Part shown: positions 59,753-64,000 of the stretch, one piece after another
How positions within the stretch are numbered: the stretch's first letter is position 1
How the letters are laid out: each line of letters starts with the position of its first letter
NCBI GenBank assembly: GCA_963799815.1
Contig: CAWCYG010000006.1
Coordinates: forward strand, 372,001 to 436,000
Origin: JBDTSW01 sp963799815
GTDB taxonomy: Bacteria > Actinomycetota > Thermoleophilia > Solirubrobacterales > 70-9
Length of the DNA: 64,000 bases
Reading direction: 5' to 3'
Translations under genes and position numbers: made by a program
The notes under the pieces: generated by a model
What the model was told of the DNA's origin: nothing
Seen by the model: only the letters and a program-made list of their open reading frames with translations
Databases searched by the model: none

Positions 59753-62700
59753 ATGAGCGGCTTTCGCAGCGTCGACACCAGGCAGTCATTCCCCGAGCTC
59801 GAGGACCGCGTGCTCGCGCGCTGGCGCGAGCACGACGTCTTCGCCCGCCAGAACGCGCAGCGAGAGGGGGCCGAGACATGGAGCTTCTATGAAGGTCCGC
59901 CAACGGCGAACGGCAAGCCCGGCTCTCAACACGTCCTCTCCCGAGCCTTCAAGGACATCTACTCGCGCTATCGAGCGATGTCGGGCTATCGCGTGCCGCG
60001 CAAGGGAGGTTGGGACTGCCATGGCCTGCCGGTGGAGCTGGAGGTCGAGAAGGAGCTCGGGATCTCCTCCAAGGCCGAGATCGAGGCCTACGGGATCGCG
60101 GAATTCAACGCCCGCTGTCGCGAGTCGATCTTCCGCTACGTCGCGGAGTGGAACCGGTTCACCGAGCGCATCGGGTTCTGGATCGACCTCGACGATCCCT
60201 ACGTCACCCTCGACAACTCCTACATCGAGTCCGTGTGGTGGTCCCTGCGGCAGATCTGGGACGCCGAGCGACTGTACGAGGGGCACAAGGTCGTCCCATA
60301 CTGCCCCCGCTGCGGGACTGCGCTCTCCTCGCACGAGGTTGCCCAGGGATACAAGGACGTGGTCGACCCGTCGGTTTACGTGCGCCTGCCCGTCACCGCG
60401 GTCCCCCCATCCGACGAGATCCCCGAGAGCCCAATCCAGGCGGGGGACCATCTGCTCGTCTGGACCACGACCCCCTGGACCCTGATTTCTCATGCCGCGG
60501 TGGCGGCCGGGCCGGAGATCGAGTACGTGCGGGCTACGCCAGGGGGCTCGACGGAGCCCGTGATCGTGGCGCGGCCGCTCGCCGCGCGGGTACTTGGTGA
60601 GGATTACGACGTCCTGGCGTCGTTCCCGGGCACGGCGCTGGGCGGCGTCCGCTACGAGGCGCCCTTCCCCTACATCCGCGGGGAGGACTTCGGGCCGCTC
60701 GGCCACTCCGTGCTGCTCGCCGATTTCGTCACGACCGAGGACGGGACCGGTCTCGTCCATACCGCGCTCGCCTTCGGCGAGGACGATTTCGCCCTCGGAG
60801 AGCGGCACGGGATGACGCTTCAGAACCCGGTCCGTCCCGACGGCACCTACGACGAGCGCGTGCCCGACTTCCAGGGGAAGCTCGTCTTCGAGCACAACCC
60901 GGAAATCGTCGCCGCCCTCGAGGAGAGGGGCCGACTCTTCCGAGCGGAGGCCTACGAGCACTCCTATCCGCACTGCTGGCGCTGCGACACGCCGCTGCTC
61001 TACTACGCGAAGTCGAGCTGGTACATCCGCACGACCGAGGTTCGGGAGCGGATGCTGGCCGAAAACGATGCGATCGGCTGGCACCCCGAGCACATCAAGC
61101 ACGGGCGCTTCGGCAACTGGCTCGAGAACAACGTCGATTGGGCGCTCTCCCGTGAGCGCTACTGGGGGACGCCGCTCCCGGTGTGGCGATGCGAGTCCGC
61201 TGACTGTCGAGAGACATTCTGCGCGGGCTCGATCGCGGACCTTCGCGACCGCGGAGGCGACGTGCCCGAGGACCTGCACCGCCCCTACATCGACGAGGTG
61301 GTACTCGGCTGCGAGCGCTGCGGCGGCCAGATGCGGCGGGTTCCAGAGGTGATCGACGCCTGGTACGACTCGGGCTCGATGCCGTTCGCGCAGTTCCACT
61401 TCCCTTTCGAGGGAAGGGAGGAGTTCGAGGAGCGCTTTCCGGCCGACTACATCTGCGAGGGGATCGACCAGACGCGCGGCTGGTTCTATTCCCTGCTCGC
61501 GGTCTCGACGCTTGTCTTCGATCAGGCGAGCTACCGCAACTGCGTCTGCCTCGGGCTCATCCTCGATCCAGAGGGGTTCAAGATGTCGACCAGCCGCGGC
61601 AACGTGGTCGATCCCTGGGAAGTCCTCTCCGAGCACGGGGCTGACGCGTTCCGTTGGTACTACTTGACGGCCCAGCAACCCTGGGCCGGCTACCGCTTCT
61701 CCTCGGAAACGGTCGGCGAGTCGGTCCGCCAGTTCCTGCTGACGCTCTGGAACACGTACTACTTCTGGGTGCTGTACGCGCACGCCGAGGGGCTTGATCC
61801 CGAGACGGCTCCCGAAGCTCCAGCGCCAGGCGAGGGCGAGGTGCTCGACCGGTGGATCCTCTCCGAGCTCCAGGCACTCGAGGCACACGTCGTCGCCGAG
61901 ATGGACGGGTTCGACTGCACCCGGGCGGGACAGCGTCTGCACGGGTTCGTGGAGATGCTCTCCAACTGGTATGTGCGGCTCAACCGCCGCCGCTTCTGGG
62001 AGGGCGACGCGGAGGCGCTCGGCACGCTCCGCCACTGTCTGACCGAGCTCGCCAAGATGCTCGCTCCCTTCATCCCTTTCCTGGCTGACGAGATCCACGA
62101 CAACCTCACCGGGGGCCAATCCGTGCACCTCGCCGACTTCCCGGCGCCTGACGATGCCCGCCGGGACCGCTCTCTGGACCAGGGGGTCGAGGCAGCCATG
62201 CGAGCGATCGAACTGGGCCGGGCCGCCCGCTCGACGGCCGGAATCAAGGTTCGCCAGCCGCTGGCGAAGGCGGTGATCGTCGCGACCCCTGAAGAGCGGG
62301 AGCAGATCGAGCGACTCGGCGAGTTCGTCCGCGCCGAGCTGAACGTGAAGGAGCTCGAGTTCGTGACGGAGGAGGCGGAGCTGGTCTCCTACGAGGTCAA
62401 GCCCAACTACCGCCTGCTCGGTCCGCGCTTCGGCAAGGCCATGCCGCAGGTCGCGGCGGCGATCGCGGCCCTCGAGCCCGACTCAGCCGCGGCGGCGGCC
62501 AAGGGCGAGCGGGCCGTGGGCATCAACATCGACGGCAACGAGCACCGCCTAGAGCCCGAGGACGTCCAACTCGTGATGGCCCCGCTCGCCGGATATGAGG
62601 TCGAGGCGGAGTCGGGCCGCGCCGTGGCGCTCGCGCTCGAGCTCACCGATGAGCTGAAGCGCGAAGGCCTCGCGCGCGAGATCGTTCATGCGGTGCAGGC

Positions 62701-62908
62701 GGCCCGCAAGGAGGCTGGCCTCGACATCACCGATCGGATCGCCCTCCGCCTTGACGGGGATGCCGAGCTGCTCGACGCCGCCCGAGCGCACGAGGCCTAC
62801 CTGACCGGCGAGACGCTCGCGACGTCTGTCAGCTATTCCGGGTCGGATGACGGCCAGCGAACGACGATCGCGGGGCGCGAGCTCGAGATCGCCGTTACGC
62901 GGGCTTAG
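59753..62908 (+). CDS. ileS: Isoleucyl-tRNA synthetase with altered signature motifs
   Basis: A 1051-residue class I synthetase, started at ATG 59753 (MSGFRSVDTRQSFPELE). The first signature region reads ANGKPGSQHVLSRAFKDIY, so the usual HxGH is GSQH (57-60). The second reads FKMSTSRGN, with Thr for the second Lys of KMSKS (610-614). The rest is typical: GGWDCHGLPVELEVEKELG, editing domain with WTTTPWTL, and GIDQTRGWFYSLL. A C-terminal anticodon-binding region follows. It belongs to the eukaryote-like IleRS2 branch of Actinobacteria. No T-box leader fits in the 75-base upstream gap. Confidence 0.95.
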   Translation: MSGFRSVDTRQSFPELEDRVLARWREHDVFARQNAQREGAETWSFYEGPPTANGKPGSQHVLSRAFKDIYSRYRAMSGYRVPRKGGWDCHGLPVELEVEKELGISSKAEIEAYGIAEFNARCRESIFRYVAEWNRFTERIGFWIDLDDPYVTLDNSYIESVWWSLRQIWDAERLYEGHKVVPYCPRCGTALSSHEVAQGYKDVVDPSVYVRLPVTAVPPSDEIPESPIQAGDHLLVWTTTPWTLISHAAVAAGPEIEYVRATPGGSTEPVIVARPLAARVLGEDYDVLASFPGTALGGVRYEAPFPYIRGEDFGPLGHSVLLADFVTTEDGTGLVHTALAFGEDDFALGERHGMTLQNPVRPDGTYDERVPDFQGKLVFEHNPEIVAALEERGRLFRAEAYEHSYPHCWRCDTPLLYYAKSSWYIRTTEVRERMLAENDAIGWHPEHIKHGRFGNWLENNVDWALSRERYWGTPLPVWRCESADCRETFCAGSIADLRDRGGDVPEDLHRPYIDEVVLGCERCGGQMRRVPEVIDAWYDSGSMPFAQFHFPFEGREEFEERFPADYICEGIDQTRGWFYSLLAVSTLVFDQASYRNCVCLGLILDPEGFKMSTSRGNVVDPWEVLSEHGADAFRWYYLTAQQPWAGYRFSSETVGESVRQFLLTLWNTYYFWVLYAHAEGLDPETAPEAPAPGEGEVLDRWILSELQALEAHVVAEMDGFDCTRAGQRLHGFVEMLSNWYVRLNRRRFWEGDAEALGTLRHCLTELAKMLAPFIPFLADEIHDNLTGGQSVHLADFPAPDDARRDRSLDQGVEAAMRAIELGRAARSTAGIKVRQPLAKAVIVATPEEREQIERLGEFVRAELNVKELEFVTEEAELVSYEVKPNYRLLGPRFGKAMPQVAAAIAALEPDSAAAAAKGERAVGINIDGNEHRLEPEDVQLVMAPLAGYEVEAESGRAVALALELTDELKREGLAREIVHAVQAARKEAGLDITDRIALRLDGDAELLDAARAHEAYLTGETLATSVSYSGSDDGQRTTIAGRELEIAVTRA

Positions 62909-62928
62909 CCCGCGCGGGACGGCGCGGG
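62909..62928. terminator. Hairpin filling the ileS-trxA gap
   Basis: CCCGCGC/GCGCGGG (7 bp, 6-base loop) occupies the entire 20 bases between the convergent stop codons. No T-tract. Probable bidirectional terminator. Confidence 0.55.
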
Positions 62929-63255
62929 TTACGCGAGCGCGGGCTCCAGCTCCGCTTCGAGCCGGCGCTTGGGCATTGCGCCCACGATCCGCTTCGCCTC
63001 GGCCCCGTCCTTGAAGAGCAGCAGCGTCGGGATCGAGAGGACCTCGTAGGTGGCGGCAGTCTGCTGGTTGTCGTCGACGTTCAGCGAGACGACTCGCAGA
63101 TCCGAGCGCTCCACGTCAATCTCCTCGAGGATCGGATGCACGACCCGGCACGGCCCGCACCACGGCGCCCAGAAGTCGACGAGCACGGGCTCGTCTGACT
63201 CGAGCACCTCGGACTTGAAGGTGCTGTCGGTCACGTCGGGAAGCTTGCCTGTCAC
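62929..63255 (-). CDS. trxA: Thioredoxin
   Basis: A 108-residue protein, started at GTG 63255 behind GAGGAGACAGGAC; the frame extends further upstream without supporting features. The active site is VDFWAPWCGPCRVVHP, with cis-Pro in LSIPTLLLFKDG. Size is that of TrxA. It reduces disulfides in the cytoplasm and could serve MsrA. Confidence 0.94.
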   Translation of the reverse strand: MTGKLPDVTDSTFKSEVLESDEPVLVDFWAPWCGPCRVVHPILEEIDVERSDLRVVSLNVDDNQQTAATYEVLSIPTLLLFKDGAEAKRIVGAMPKRRLEAELEPALA

Positions 63256-63398
63256 GTCCTGTCTCCTCGGTTCGAAATTACGCGGTTTCCCATGAGTCCA
63301 CCCAACAGCCCACGCATTACTATACAAAGTGAAGCGAGGCATCCGAGTCCCTTGAGCGGCCGAGCGAGAGAGCATACGCGGCCCCAAGGTCGGTGATC

Positions 63399-64000
63399 TC
63401 ATTTGCTTCGTTCCCGAAATCGCATGATCGGAACCCTCCAAGCGGCTTCGGCGACGATGCGCTTCGTCATCTTCGATTGACCGACGCGCCGGTCGCGAAA
63501 GACGATCGGGACCTCGATCACCCGGAACCCCCGGCGAATGGCCCGGTACGTGGTCTCGACCTGAAAGGCGTAGCCCAGCGAGTCGAGGGCTGGGAGGTCG
63601 AGGGCATCCAGGACCTCGCGGCGATAGACCTTGAAGCCACCCGTCAGATCCCGCACGTCGATGCCGAGAACGCGGCGGGCGTACGCGCTGCCACCCAGGC
63701 TGACGGCCCTGCGAACGGCGCCCCAGTCGGCGACGCCGCCTCCGGCCACGTAGCGAGAGCCAAGCACCAAGTCCGCTCCGCGGGCGGCGTCCAGCAATCG
63801 CGGGAGGTCGTTGGGGTCGTGTGAGAAATCGCAGTCCATGTGGGCGATCAGCGAGGCGCCCGCATCAAGGGCTCGCCCAAGACCCTCCACGTAGGCGGGG
63901 CCCAGGCCCTGCTTGCGGGGGCGGTGGAGCACCTCGAGGTCCTCGTGCGCGGCCGCGAGCCGGTCTGCGATCTCGCCGGTTCCATCCGGGGAATCGTCGT
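63399..64000 (-). CDS. GT2 glycosyltransferase (polyprenol-phosphate mannosyltransferase-like), 5' truncated
   Basis: The frame stays open to base 64000, so the N-terminus lies outside; the visible 200 residues begin at DDSPDGTGEIADRL, the nucleotide-binding DDSxDGT of dolichyl/polyprenol-phosphate mannose synthases. HMDCDFSHDP carries the metal-binding DxD, and ADLVLGSRYVAGGGVADW, DLTGGFKVYRREVL and RVGQSKMT match the Ppm1/DPM1 catalytic domain. It would move mannose from GDP-mannose to a polyprenol carrier for lipoglycan or glycoprotein synthesis. The ATG at 63932 is internal. Confidence 0.9.
   Translation of the reverse strand, partial: DDSPDGTGEIADRLAAAHEDLEVLHRPRKQGLGPAYVEGLGRALDAGASLIAHMDCDFSHDPNDLPRLLDAARGADLVLGSRYVAGGGVADWGAVRRAVSLGGSAYARRVLGIDVRDLTGGFKVYRREVLDALDLPALDSLGYAFQVETTYRAIRRGFRVIEVPIVFRDRRVGQSKMTKRIVAEAAWRVPIMRFRERSK

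Overview
The window is high-GC DNA with dense, mostly uninterrupted genes, many GTG and TTG starts, frequent 1-4 base gene overlaps, several lipobox secretion signals and a c-di-AMP (ydaO-type) riboswitch in front of a cell-wall hydrolase. Together with actinobacterial-type IleRS, TreT, Ccm/Hem and CPBP genes this suggests a chromosomal segment of a high-GC actinobacterium. Thermoleophilia/Solirubrobacterales is my best guess, from general resemblance of the proteins and not from a search. I see no insertion sequence, phage, integron or CRISPR array.

Layout. 1-7.2 kb: the end of a secreted protein, then a minus-strand cluster transcribed as response regulator, sensor kinase, HtrA-like lipoprotein protease, TreT and OtsA (envelope stress signalling next to trehalose synthesis). 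7.3-17.2 kb: an M28-like membrane pseudoenzyme, a FlgM-like protein, ThiL, a class A PBP, an MscS channel, a HAD hydrolase, a CPBP protease, an L,D-transpeptidase, PyrE and a lipoprotein, then tRNA-Arg(CCU). 17.7-25.6 kb: a universal stress protein, a circularly permuted ATP-grasp enzyme head-to-head with a C26 peptidase, cupin, GalT, a slipin/NfeD membrane pair and a thioredoxin-like lipoprotein. 25.8-28.4 kb: a large SF2 helicase split by an acidic insertion. 28.4-36.1 kb: one long minus-strand cluster, ccmA-ccmB-ccmC-ccmD-hemA-hemC-cobA/hemD-SAM hydrolase-birA, combining haem export for cytochrome c maturation with tetrapyrrole synthesis.

36.2-49.9 kb: a cupredoxin, an aldehyde dehydrogenase, an esterase, RarA, an M20 peptidase, a DUF1385 protein, a one-TM FtsH, methylmalonyl-CoA epimerase, a true M28 peptidase, a lipid kinase, PAP2 and YchF. 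49.9-50.5 kb: the only long non-coding stretch, holding paired palindromic repeats, a promoter and the riboswitch that leads into an M23 peptidase. 51.5-64 kb: a lipocalin-like protein, SpoIID, a second aldehyde dehydrogenase, a multiply frameshifted DHFR-like pseudogene, MsrA, a lytic transglycosylase fused to an M15-like domain, FumC, a lipoprotein, IleRS with altered class I signature motifs, thioredoxin, and the 3' part of a GT2 glycosyltransferase.

Themes: peptidoglycan remodelling (PBP, L,D-transpeptidase, M23, SpoIID, SLT/M15 fusion), envelope stress, and haem/cytochrome biogenesis. The points I would follow up first are the GSQH/KMSTS motifs in the only IleRS seen here, the palindromic repeat family, the intrinsic-terminator-like hairpin in front of mscS, the M28 pseudoenzyme and the locally decayed DHFR-like gene. 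I did not find a clear-cut new multi-gene system.
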